In this document: in pieces, positions 17,811-25,326 of the stretch
Numbering within the stretch: the stretch's first letter is position 1
Layout of the letters: each line of letters opens with the position of its first letter
DNA from: Actinomycetota bacterium
GTDB taxonomy: Bacteria > Actinomycetota > Thermoleophilia > Gaiellales > Gaiellaceae
Direction: 5' to 3'
Length of the DNA stretch: 64,000 nt
Assembly (NCBI GenBank): GCA_013816245.1
Contig: JACDEU010000001.1
Location: forward strand, 1-64,000
Made by a program: the position numbers and the translations under genes
Notes under the pieces: generated by a model
What the model was told of the DNA's origin: nothing
Database searches by the model: none
Seen by the model: the letters and a program-made list of their open reading frames with translations, nothing else

Positions 17811-18083
17811 TCAGCCCCCGCTGTCGGCCGCAGCCGACTCGAGGCTTCGTGCGAGCGGGTCATCGCCCGTGAGCGCCCGGTACGCCACTGGGATTTGCCG
17901 GCGTCGGCTGACACCGAGCTTCTGGCGGAGGACGTCTGAGTGAGCCTTCGCCGTCCGAGGGGAGATGCCGAGACGCTCGCCGACCTCGTCGTTCGAGCAC
18001 CCGGCCGCGATCAGCTCGATGACCTCTCGCTGCCGCTCGGTGATCGATGGGATGGATTCGCGCAGTGCGTCGTCCATAGGCAC
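17811..18083 (-). CDS. Small LuxR/GerE-type helix-turn-helix protein
   Basis: 90 residues. The LuxR domain fills about residues 11-72 (ITERQREVIELIAAGCSNDEVGERLGISPRTAKAHSDVLRQKL), with a short acidic C-terminus and no receiver or sensor domain. It is the second single-domain LuxR protein within 5 kb and is only family-level similar to the one at 13026. The upstream gap (18084-18275) holds two near-identical dyads that could be its operators. It is transcribed in the same direction as the LAL regulator gene, with a hairpin between them. Confidence 0.85.
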   Translation of the reverse strand: MPMDDALRESIPSITERQREVIELIAAGCSNDEVGERLGISPRTAKAHSDVLRQKLGVSRRRQIPVAYRALTGDDPLARSLESAAADSGG

Positions 18084-18163
18084 GAAGCTAAAGGGCCAAG
18101 CGCCGGTTGACCATTGACCGAAAGGCGTATCTGGACGAATTACACCCGGGAGGCGAATCGCTT

Positions 18164-18178
18164 GTGGCTCAGAGCCAC
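18164..18178. repeat. Dyad copy 1 (GTGGCTC-A-GAGCCAC)
   Basis: A perfect 7+7 inverted repeat with a single central base. The same sequence recurs in opposite orientation at 18252-18268, so the 73 bases between are bracketed by inverted copies. It lies 81 bases upstream of the small LuxR start codon (minus strand). It is a candidate operator or the end of a small non-coding element. Confidence 0.5.
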
Positions 18179-18251
18179 TAGCTGGCCGAATTGCCTGAAA
18201 TCGACCTGTGCGCGGCGAGGAATGCGGCCATGCGCCAGTGGTGTTCCGGCA

Positions 18252-18268
18252 AGTGGCTCTGAGCCACT
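18252..18268. repeat. Dyad copy 2 (AGTGGCTC-T-GAGCCACT)
   Basis: A perfect 8+8 inverted repeat with one central base, 8 bases beyond the adenosine deaminase stop codon. With copy 1 it forms an inverted pair. A terminator role for the deaminase transcript is possible, but a one-base centre folds poorly as an RNA loop, so a protein-binding site is at least as likely. Confidence 0.5.
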
Positions 18269-18275
18269 AAGTAGG

Positions 18276-19286
18276 TTAGGTCGCCTGAAGAGCGATGTCT
18301 CGGCTGAGGAAGCTGGCGGCGTGACCGCGGCGATTCGCCTTCGCGAGTTCCTCTTCGTCGAGCGCGCCGATTCGGCGCAAGAGCTCGAGCTCGTCCTTTA
18401 GATGCGTGCGCATCATCTCCGGGCCGTCCGTCGCGATCGTGAACGGGACGCCCGCGCCGACGAACGCTCTGAACGTGTCCCGGACGGCCTCTTCGCTCGC
18501 CAACGCCTTCGTCAGCAGGTTCGACGTCGGGCAGATTTCGAGCACGATCTGCGCGTCGCGTAGCGCGGCCATCAACTCCTGATCGCCGGAAGCGAGGATC
18601 CCGTGGCCTATTCGGTCCGGGCGGAGCGCCTCCACGACCTCGCGGATCTCGTCACGGCCCATGTCGCCGCCTTCTTCGCCGACGTGGATCGTCACGCCCA
18701 GTCCTGCGCCGCGCGCTTCCTCGACCATCGGCGCGACCTGGCGGTAGTTGTAGCGGCCTCCGTCCGGGCGCGGGCCGGCGATATCGACGCCGACGACTCC
18801 GCGCGGTGCCCAGACGATTGCCTTCTCGACGATGATCGAGTTCTGCTCCGGGGTGAACGTCCGGTCCATCATCAGGATCAACCCGGCGCGCACCTGCGGG
18901 TACTCGAGGCTCGCGCGGTCGAGGCCGCGGATCGCGGCGAGGATGATGTGATCGAGGTCGCGCTCGCCGCCGCGGTTTCGCTTCATCGGGTTGAAGCGGA
19001 GCTCGAGCGTCGTGATCCCCTGCGAGCGGTACGCGCCCCCGATCGCCGCGTGCACGGAACGCTCGACTGCGATCGGGCTCGACTGGATCAGCTCCGTCCA
19101 GTGGTAGATCTGGTCGAGCGCGTCGAGGTTGGCGACGCCGCGCGGATCGGAGACGGTGACGAGGCGGTCGAACTCCCAGAAGTCCTTGACGGGAAGCGCG
19201 ATTCCCTGCTCGTGCGCAAGGCTCCAGAGGATGTCGGAGGCGACGGAGCCGCCAAGATGGGTGTGTAGCTCGGCGAGGCCTTCCAT
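18276..19286 (-). CDS. add: Adenosine deaminase family protein
   Basis: 336 residues from the ATG at 19286, chosen because the first metal motif follows at once (ELHTHLGGS). Family residues are visible: HTH for zinc, the HVGEEGG region with the third His, GHGI, and TDGPE with the late Asp. MKRNRGGERDLDHI and ARGVVGVDIAGP match the bacterial adenosine deaminase-like group. It should deaminate adenosine or a related nucleoside in the cytoplasm, for purine salvage; a modified-adenosine substrate cannot be excluded. The cupin gene diverges 3 bases upstream of the start, so both genes need very short or leaderless 5' ends. Confidence 0.88.
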   Translation of the reverse strand: MEGLAELHTHLGGSVASDILWSLAHEQGIALPVKDFWEFDRLVTVSDPRGVANLDALDQIYHWTELIQSSPIAVERSVHAAIGGAYRSQGITTLELRFNPMKRNRGGERDLDHIILAAIRGLDRASLEYPQVRAGLILMMDRTFTPEQNSIIVEKAIVWAPRGVVGVDIAGPRPDGGRYNYRQVAPMVEEARGAGLGVTIHVGEEGGDMGRDEIREVVEALRPDRIGHGILASGDQELMAALRDAQIVLEICPTSNLLTKALASEEAVRDTFRAFVGAGVPFTIATDGPEMMRTHLKDELELLRRIGALDEEELAKANRRGHAASFLSRDIALQAT

Positions 19287-19289
19287 CAG

Positions 19290-19839
19290 ATGCAGAATAC
19301 GCAGATGGTTCCCGAGGCTCCGCTCAAGAAGACAGGCGAAGGTCTCGCGCCGAAAGGCGAGGGCTGGTTCGTCTTGAACGCCCGTGACGCACGCTGGCTC
19401 GAGGGCCACTTCGGTGCCTACGCGGTTCGAGGGCGACGGCGACGCGAAGTTTTCGCAGCTCGGAATCAACATCGGTGTGCTCCAGCCCGGACAGCCGGCG
19501 TGCATGTACCACGCCGAGGATCAGGACCAGGAAGACTTCCTCGTGCTCCAGGGCGAGGCGCTGCTGCTGGTCGAAGGTGAAGAACGGCCGCTCAAGGCAT
19601 GGGATTTCTTCCATTGCCCGGCTGGGACCGAGCACGTCATCGTCGGCGCGGGCGACGGACCATGTTCTGTGCTGGCCGTCGGGCCGCGCGCCGGCGGCGG
19701 CGTGCGCTATCTCGAGTCCGAGCTCGCGCAGCGCTACGGCGCCGGTGTGGAGCGCGAGATGACGCAGGGCGAAGAGGCCTACGCGGGTTTCCCCGACGAC
19801 GCCGAGGTCGAGTACCGCGACGACTGGCTACCGGGTTAG
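19290..19839 (+). pseudogene. Cupin domain protein, frameshifted near base 19425
   Basis: The N-terminal part reads from 19290 in one frame (EGWFVLNARDARWLEGHFGAY). The cupin barrel continues in the next frame from about 19425 to the stop at 19839 (RFEGDGDAKFSQLGINIGVLQ; CMYHAEDQDQEDFLVL; the second motif around HCPAGTEHV). The two parts join naturally if two bases, for example an AC repeat unit, are missing near 19424. Intact, the product would be about 183 residues, a single-domain cupin with His/Glu metal ligands and no known substrate. The downstream frame alone could start at 19384 and still make a barrel. The break may be real or a sequencing indel. Confidence 0.78.
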
Positions 19840-19848
19840 CTCGTTCGC

Positions 19849-20973
19849 GTGAAGGTAGGCATCGTCGTCCCTTACTCGTGGTCCTTCTGGGGGGCGGTCG
19901 TCGAGCACGCCGAGCTCCAGGCCGAGGCGCTTCGCGGGCACGGGGTCGAGACGCGCACGATCATCGGCAACGACCCGCCGGGGAGCTTCACGCGCGCCTT
20001 GCACCCGAGGCTCGGGCGCCACGATCTGCCGCCGCCGGACATCATTCCCGTCGGCCGGTCGGTGATCGTGCCGGCGAACGGGACGCTTCCGAACATCGTG
20101 CTCTCCCCGCGGACTGTCTTCCGGGTCAAACGCGCGCTCGATCGTGAGCGCTTCGACGTGTTGCACATTCACGAGCCGATGGCGCCCGCGATCTCCGTCG
20201 CTGCGATCGCGCTCTGGCGCGGGCCGATGGTCGCCACGTTTCACGCGCACGGGAAGCTCGGCTGGATGAAGGGCGCCACGCCGCTCTGGGGATTCCTGGC
20301 CGAGAGGCTCGACCACAGGATCGCTGTCTCTCCGCACGCGCGCGACACGGCAGCCTCGTGGCTTCCCGGCGATTACGAAGTCGTGCCGAACGGTGTGCTC
20401 ATTCCCCCCGACGCGGACGCACACGGTCGCGAGCAGCAGATTGTGTTCGCCGGCCGCCAGGAAGCGCGCAAGGGCCTACACGTCCTGCTGCGCGCGTGGC
20501 CCGAGATTCGTCGCCGCACCGGCGCCCGCCTCCGGATCGCCGGGGCCGATCCGCTCGCGGTGCGGCTCCTGCTCACCCGCGAGCGCGCGTCCGATGAGGG
20601 GATCGACATCCTTGGCTTCCTGTCGCAGGAAGATCTGACGGCGGAGCTGCTGCGAGCCAAGGCACTTGTTGCGCCCTCGCTCGGTGGGGAAAGCTTCGGG
20701 ATGGTGCTGACACGAGCCTTTGCTTGCGCGACGCCGGTGATCGCATCGGACATCGACGGCTACCGCGAAGTCATGACGAAGGAGACCGGTGTTTCGGTCC
20801 CGGCAGGCGACGAGCGCGCTCTCGCCGACGCAGTCGCCGGTCTGCTCGACGACGAGCCGCGCCGGGCCGCACTCGGTGAGGACGCGAGGCGCGTTGCGGT
20901 CGAGCGCTACTCCTGGCCGGACATCGGACGGCGGCTTGTCGGCATCTACGAGCGGGCGATCTCCGGCTCATGA
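19849..20973 (+). CDS. GT4 family glycosyltransferase, PimA-like
   Basis: 374 residues, GT-B fold. The N-terminus KVGIVVPYSWSFWGAVVEH resembles the start of phosphatidylinositol mannosyltransferase (PimA) homologues, and VLHIHEP, FHAHGK and VFAGRQEARKGLHVLL follow in the expected places. The acceptor is probably a membrane lipid, because the next gene overlaps by 4 bases and encodes a flippase-like membrane protein. In the EX7E element, GGESFGMVLTR has the first Glu but Arg where the second Glu normally contacts the nucleotide sugar. That change is clear in the DNA (CGA codon). It may be a subfamily feature or mean altered activity. Confidence 0.87.
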   Translation: MKVGIVVPYSWSFWGAVVEHAELQAEALRGHGVETRTIIGNDPPGSFTRALHPRLGRHDLPPPDIIPVGRSVIVPANGTLPNIVLSPRTVFRVKRALDRERFDVLHIHEPMAPAISVAAIALWRGPMVATFHAHGKLGWMKGATPLWGFLAERLDHRIAVSPHARDTAASWLPGDYEVVPNGVLIPPDADAHGREQQIVFAGRQEARKGLHVLLRAWPEIRRRTGARLRIAGADPLAVRLLLTRERASDEGIDILGFLSQEDLTAELLRAKALVAPSLGGESFGMVLTRAFACATPVIASDIDGYREVMTKETGVSVPAGDERALADAVAGLLDDEPRRAALGEDARRVAVERYSWPDIGRRLVGIYERAISGS

Positions 20974-22043
20974 GCCTGATCCGAAACCGCTGGCTGCACG
21001 CCGCGCTCGTTCTAGTGGCCGCGGTCGGCGTCGTCTTGCTGCTCTGGTGGCGAGGGCCCGCCTGGGGCGCCGTCGGGAACGTGTTCACCGCCGTCCAGTG
21101 GCAGTGGGTCGCGGCCGCCGTGGGACTGAACCTGCTGTCTGTGCTCGTGCGTGCGCTCGCCTGGCGCACGGTCATCGTCCAGGCCTTCGATGAGCCACAC
21201 CCGAGCTTCATGCTCGTCTTCTCGGCGTTCTCCGTCGGGCTCTTCGCCAACGCAATCCTCCCCGGAAGGATCGGCGAGCTCGCGCGTGTCGCGGTGCTGA
21301 ACAGGCGTATGAAGCACGAGGGCGCCTGGGCACGGCTCCTCGGCACGGTGTTCGCGCACCGCGTGTTCGACCTCGTCTCCGTGATGGCGCTGATCGTCTA
21401 CGTCGTGATAACCGCCCACATCCCGGACTGGGCCGTCACGAGCCTGATCGCCGTCGTCGCAGCCGGTGTCGTGCTCTTCAGCGTCGCGATCATGGGCGCC
21501 CGCAGCGATCACTACGCGGGTCTCGAGGAAGGGCTCAGTGCAGTGCGAAAGGTGGTCAGGCTTGCGCGGTACGGACTGAGCGTGATGCGCCGGCCCGGTC
21601 CCGCTGCGCTCGCGCTCCTCTTTCAGATGCTTGGTTGGACGTGCCAGCTGTTTGCGGTCTACACGGCGATGCGCGCATTCGGCATCGACAAGCCGCTGCC
21701 TGCGGCCGGCGTCGTTCTGGTCCTGATGAATGTCGCGACGATCTTTCCGCTCTGGCCCGGCAACGTCGGGCTCGTGCAGGCTGCCGTCGCGCTTCCCCTC
21801 TTCACGTACTACGGCGTGGCGAAGGCGCGCGGGATCGCATTCGGCTTCGGGCTCCAGATCATCGAGGCTTCGGTCGGCATCGGCGTCGGCCTGATCTTCC
21901 TCGCGCGCGAGGGCCTCTCGGTAGCGATGCTGCGCGTGATGCCGGACGCGTCGCAGGCCGAGCCGCCGGGCGACGAGCCGTCAGCCGCCGAGGTTTCCGC
22001 GGAGGCCGATGCCGAGCGCACGCGCGCTCGCGTCTCCGGCTAG
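20970..22043 (+). CDS. Flippase-like integral membrane protein (LPG synthase TM region / UPF0104 family)
   Basis: 357 residues with about eight hydrophobic helices and the family segments VGLFANAILPGRIGELARV, RLLGTVFAHRVFDLVS and LWPGNVGLVQAAVALPLF. It lacks the soluble C-terminal synthase domain of MprF, so it probably moves or presents a lipid rather than aminoacylating it. Overlap with the glycosyltransferase start suggests a two-step glycolipid module. The C-terminus is an acidic Ala/Glu-rich tail of about 35 residues. Confidence 0.87.
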   Translation: MSLIRNRWLHAALVLVAAVGVVLLLWWRGPAWGAVGNVFTAVQWQWVAAAVGLNLLSVLVRALAWRTVIVQAFDEPHPSFMLVFSAFSVGLFANAILPGRIGELARVAVLNRRMKHEGAWARLLGTVFAHRVFDLVSVMALIVYVVITAHIPDWAVTSLIAVVAAGVVLFSVAIMGARSDHYAGLEEGLSAVRKVVRLARYGLSVMRRPGPAALALLFQMLGWTCQLFAVYTAMRAFGIDKPLPAAGVVLVLMNVATIFPLWPGNVGLVQAAVALPLFTYYGVAKARGIAFGFGLQIIEASVGIGVGLIFLAREGLSVAMLRVMPDASQAEPPGDEPSAAEVSAEADAERTRARVSG

Positions 22044-22947
22044 CCTCAAAGGCGTCCTGTCGGCGCGTAAGGCGGCCGCCGCACTCGCGGAGGGTCTGCG
22101 CTCATGGGCCGAGGTCGACGAGCTACCCGTTGCGGACGGTGGCGAGGGGACGCTCGACGTGCTGCATGCAGCGCTCGGCGGAGAATGGCGCGAGGCCGAA
22201 GTCTCCGACGCTTTCGGGCGGCCCCGCGTGGCGCGCTGGCTTCTCCTCTCGGACGGCTCAGCCCTGGTCGAGGCTGCGCAGGCGATCCCGCTCGATCCCG
22301 ACCGGCTCGATCCGTTCGCAGCTTCGAGTCGCGGGCTCGGCGAGCTCATCAGAGCGGTCGGGCAACCGCGCGAGCTGCACGTCTTTCTCGGCGGAACTGC
22401 GAACGTTGACGGAGGCGCGGGTCTGCTGGAGATCCTCGACGAGCTTCCTGCACCGACGCGCGTCGCGTACGACGCCGGCGTTCCACTTGTGGATGCCGCC
22501 CGAGTGTTCGCCGCGCAGAAGGGCGCCACGCCGGAAGCTGCACGCGAGCTCGAAGCGCGGCTCCTCGGTCTCGAACAACTGACGCCTTACGCGCACTTAC
22601 CCGGAGCCGGCGCGGCCGGCGGCTTGGGCGCTGCGCTCGCGTTTCTCGGCGCACATTTGCTGCCCGGCGCGCCGCTGGTCCTCGATCTCGCCGTCTTCGA
22701 TCCACGCGGTTACGACCTGGTCGTCACAGGTGAGGGGACGGCCGACCGTACTACGACCCGCGGCAAGGCGCCCGGCGAGGTCGCTCGACGCTGTGAGCTC
22801 GCCGGAGTGCGTTGCGTCGTGTTTGCCGGTCGCGTCGGCGACGTCGTTCCGGAGCTCGAAGTGGTTGCTCTGTCGGGTGACCCGACGCGGGCAAGAGAGG
22901 ACCTCGTCGACCTCGGGAGATTCCTTCACGATGCGAAACGCGAGTAG
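22009..22947 (+). CDS. Glycerate kinase (GlxK/GarK family)
   Basis: 312 residues, about 60 fewer than the usual 375-380. The family blocks are present: LASPASLKGVLSARKAAAAL at the N-terminus, DGGEGTLDVL, GGTANVDGGAG, GAGAAGGLGAAL and the C-terminal VVTGEGTADRTTTRGKAPGEV. The enzyme phosphorylates glycerate to 2- or 3-phosphoglycerate, linking glyoxylate or serine breakdown to glycolysis. The start overlaps the membrane-protein gene by 35 bases. The shortening is spread over several loops and no motif is lost. Confidence 0.9.
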   Translation: MPSARALASPASLKGVLSARKAAAALAEGLRSWAEVDELPVADGGEGTLDVLHAALGGEWREAEVSDAFGRPRVARWLLLSDGSALVEAAQAIPLDPDRLDPFAASSRGLGELIRAVGQPRELHVFLGGTANVDGGAGLLEILDELPAPTRVAYDAGVPLVDAARVFAAQKGATPEAARELEARLLGLEQLTPYAHLPGAGAAGGLGAALAFLGAHLLPGAPLVLDLAVFDPRGYDLVVTGEGTADRTTTRGKAPGEVARRCELAGVRCVVFAGRVGDVVPELEVVALSGDPTRAREDLVDLGRFLHDAKRE

Positions 22948-22986
22948 TGTCGCTTCGAGTCTTTAAAAAGAGGAGGTCACGAGCAA

Positions 22987-23646
22987 ATGGAGTCAGGTGC
23001 GTACACGTCAAGTGGCGGCCAGTATCCGCTGCAGTTCTCGGTTGAATATCCGGACCGTGATCTCAACCGGCTGACGACGGCGTTCAGGATCATCGTTGCG
23101 ATCCCGATCGTGATCGTCTTGGCCGCAATCGGCGGCGGCGACTGGTCGGGGGGCTGGGGCAGCGGCGAGAACGCCGGGTTCTTTGCAGCAGGAGGCAGCG
23201 GCATTCTCTTCTTCCCGACTTTGCTGATGATCGTGTTCCGACAGAAATATCCGCGCTGGTGGTACGACTGGAACCTCGAGCTGTTGCGGTTCCAGAACAG
23301 GGTCGGGGTCTATGTCGGTTTGCTGGACGACAAGTACCCGTCCACGGACGAGCGCCAGTCCGTCTCGCTCGAGTTTCCGTATCCAGACGCGAAGAATGGT
23401 CTGAACCGATGGCTACCGCTTGTGAAGTGGTTCCTTGCGATTCCGCATTACATCGTCTTGTTCTTCCTGATCATTGCGGCGCTCGTGTGCGTGATCATCG
23501 CCTGGTCCGCGATCCTCTTCACCGGGCGTTATCCCAGGGGTCTCTTCGACTTCGTCGTCGGAGTGGGACGCTGGTCCAATCGGGTCACTGCTTACGCGTT
23601 CGTCCTGGTGACCGACCAGTACCCGCCTTTCCGGCTGAGCCCCTGA
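22987..23646 (+). CDS. DUF4389 domain membrane protein
   Basis: 219 residues with a good ribosome site (AAGAGGAGG about 11 bases upstream). Two or three hydrophobic segments alternate with the conserved DUF4389 pieces: FSVEYPDRDLNRLTTAFRI, YPRWWYDWNLELLRFQNRV, then RWLPLVKWFLAIPHYIVLFF and FTGRYPRGLFDFVVG. The family is widespread in actinobacteria and has no established function. It is probably monocistronic: a glycerate kinase gene precedes it and the convergent xseB follows 7 bases after its stop. Confidence 0.88.
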   Translation: MESGAYTSSGGQYPLQFSVEYPDRDLNRLTTAFRIIVAIPIVIVLAAIGGGDWSGGWGSGENAGFFAAGGSGILFFPTLLMIVFRQKYPRWWYDWNLELLRFQNRVGVYVGLLDDKYPSTDERQSVSLEFPYPDAKNGLNRWLPLVKWFLAIPHYIVLFFLIIAALVCVIIAWSAILFTGRYPRGLFDFVVGVGRWSNRVTAYAFVLVTDQYPPFRLSP

Positions 23647-23653
23647 AGGAGCG

Positions 23654-23863
23654 TTACGGTCGGGCAGACTCGGCGCGGCGGGCCAGCTCTTCGATCTTGC
23701 CCTGGGCCGCGTCGAGCTTCCCGACACAGGCTTTGTAGAGCTCTTCGCCGCGTTCCCACAAGTGGATCGCCTCGTCGAGGCCGGTTTCGCCGCGCTCGAG
23801 CCGCTCGACGATCTGTTCTAGCTCGCGCTGCGCCTCCTCGAAGGTGGGCTCGGTAGCGCTCAT
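23654..23863 (-). CDS. xseB: Exodeoxyribonuclease VII small subunit
   Basis: 69 residues, the normal size. The XseB helical hairpin is clear: FEEAQRELEQIVERLERGE, then the LDEAIHLWERGEELYKAC block. Several copies bind each XseA to make the enzyme that degrades single-stranded DNA from both ends. The start overlaps the xseA stop by 4 bases, giving tight coupling. Confidence 0.95.
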   Translation of the reverse strand: MSATEPTFEEAQRELEQIVERLERGETGLDEAIHLWERGEELYKACVGKLDAAQGKIEELARRAESARP

Positions 23864-24999
23864 TCGACGCGCGCTCCGAAGCGGCCGTCTGCAAGCTCGA
23901 CTTCGACCTCGTTGCCGGTCGAGATCGCGCTCCTGGAACGGACGATCTCGTCGCCCATCCTGACGATCGCGTAGCCGCGGTCCAGGGTCGCGCGCGGCGA
24001 GAGCGCACGCAGCCGGCCGGCCGCGTGTTCCAGGCGCGCGCGTTTGCGCTCGACGGCGAGTGACGGTGCGCGGCGAAGACGCTCGTGTGCGTGCACGATT
24101 CGCTCACGCCTCCGCTCGAGCACGGTGCGTGCGCCGCGCGCCAGGCCGCCGCGTGTGCGGTCGAGTCGCGCCAGTAGCTCGGTTGCGTCCGGGACGACGA
24201 GGCGTGCCGCCGCCGTCGGAGTCGACGCGCGAGCGTCAGCCGCGAAGTCGCAGAGCGGATTGTCCTGCTCGTGCCCGACGGCGGACACGACGGGGACCGA
24301 ACACGAGGCGATCGCACGCACGAGCCGCTCGTCGCTGAACGGGAGCAGATCCTCGAAGCTGCCGCCGCCGCGCGAGAGCACGATCACGTCCACCTCGGGC
24401 GCCGCGGCGAGATCCCCGAGGGCCTCGATCATGGCGTTCGCCGCGAGGGGCCCCTGCACGTAGGTCTCCGCGACGAGGATGCGAGCCGCCGGGAAGCGCG
24501 CTGCGATCGTGGCAAGCACGTCCTTCTTCGCCGCGGCGTCGTTGCCGGTGACGAGACCGATCCGCCGTGGCAAAAGCGGAAGCGGTCGCCTGCGCTTGAA
24601 GACGCCCTCCGCGGCGAGCTTCTTCTTCAGCCGCTCCAACGCGGCGAGATGGTCTCCGAGCCCAAATCTCTCGATCGACAGCGCGCGCATGCGGAAGTCG
24701 CCGCGAGCCTCGAAGAGCTCCGGGCGACCGAAGACATGGACACGCTCACCGTCGGTCAGATCGAGGCGCAGCGCGTCGAACCGGCCGCGTCCGATCGTCA
24801 CGCCGAGGCAGGCACCGTCACTCGGATCTTTCAGCGTGAAGAAGACCGACTGCCACCGCGGATTGCGGCGCAGCTCGGTGACTTCACCCTCCACCCACAC
24901 CGTGGGGAGACGCTGGAGCCACTCGGCGACACCGCGGTTGAACGCGCCCACCGCGTAGACCTTCCGCTCGCCGTACTGGATCGCCTCGACCTTCGACAT
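23860..24999 (-). CDS. xseA: Exodeoxyribonuclease VII large subunit
   Basis: 379 residues from the ATG at 24999, where the family N-terminus appears (YAVGAFNRGVAEWLQRLPTVWVEGEV, an OB-fold). The catalytic domain has RIGLVTG, AAKKDVL, VDVIVLSRGGGSFEDLLPFS, VSAVGHEQDNPLCDFAADAR and RASTPTAAA. A helical region and the GYAIVRMGD segment follow. It is slightly shorter than the E. coli protein. The role is mismatch and recombination repair through single-strand digestion. Confidence 0.95.
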   Translation of the reverse strand: MSKVEAIQYGERKVYAVGAFNRGVAEWLQRLPTVWVEGEVTELRRNPRWQSVFFTLKDPSDGACLGVTIGRGRFDALRLDLTDGERVHVFGRPELFEARGDFRMRALSIERFGLGDHLAALERLKKKLAAEGVFKRRRPLPLLPRRIGLVTGNDAAAKKDVLATIAARFPAARILVAETYVQGPLAANAMIEALGDLAAAPEVDVIVLSRGGGSFEDLLPFSDERLVRAIASCSVPVVSAVGHEQDNPLCDFAADARASTPTAAARLVVPDATELLARLDRTRGGLARGARTVLERRRERIVHAHERLRRAPSLAVERKRARLEHAAGRLRALSPRATLDRGYAIVRMGDEIVRSRSAISTGNEVEVELADGRFGARVE

Positions 25000-25045
25000 C
25001 GCGCGGTCAGCATGCCACGCGGGGTGAAAACGAAGTGCCTGAGAA

Positions 25046-25249
25046 CTAGATGAGAATCTCGACGGCCGTCTCGGGCGCGCAGCCCTGGCCGACGAGCTCG
25101 ACCGCTCGGTGCAGGTCGGCCTCGCTGCCGGCAAGCCGCTCGGCCAGGGGCAGCGGATACCCGGCTTCCATCAGGACATGGAGGCGCCAGCTCTCGACCT
25201 TTGAGTGCTCGCTGCCGTTCGGCTCGATGATCTCGGTCGTCTCTGCCAC
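25046..25249 (-). CDS. Conserved small protein of unknown function
   Basis: 67 residues. The C-terminal 45 have a compact helical pattern (WRLHVLMEAGYPLPLAERLA, then DLHRAVELVGQGCAPETAVEIL) seen in short actinobacterial hypothetical proteins. The leucine spacing suggests a small three-helix bundle. It lies 46 bases upstream of xseA on the same strand and could be in its transcript. No catalytic residues are evident and no function is assigned. Confidence 0.65.
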   Translation of the reverse strand: MAETTEIIEPNGSEHSKVESWRLHVLMEAGYPLPLAERLAGSEADLHRAVELVGQGCAPETAVEILI

Positions 25250-25326
25250 GGTTTGCTTCCGTTCGTCATCCTCTAGACGAACCCTGCCCTAGTTTGTTTG
25301 CCGCGAACTGAAGCCCAAAACGTGGC

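Noticed and set aside
13026-18083. The two small LuxR genes as terminal inverted repeats of a transposon
   Set aside because: Their proteins match only at family level and no transposase or target duplication is visible.
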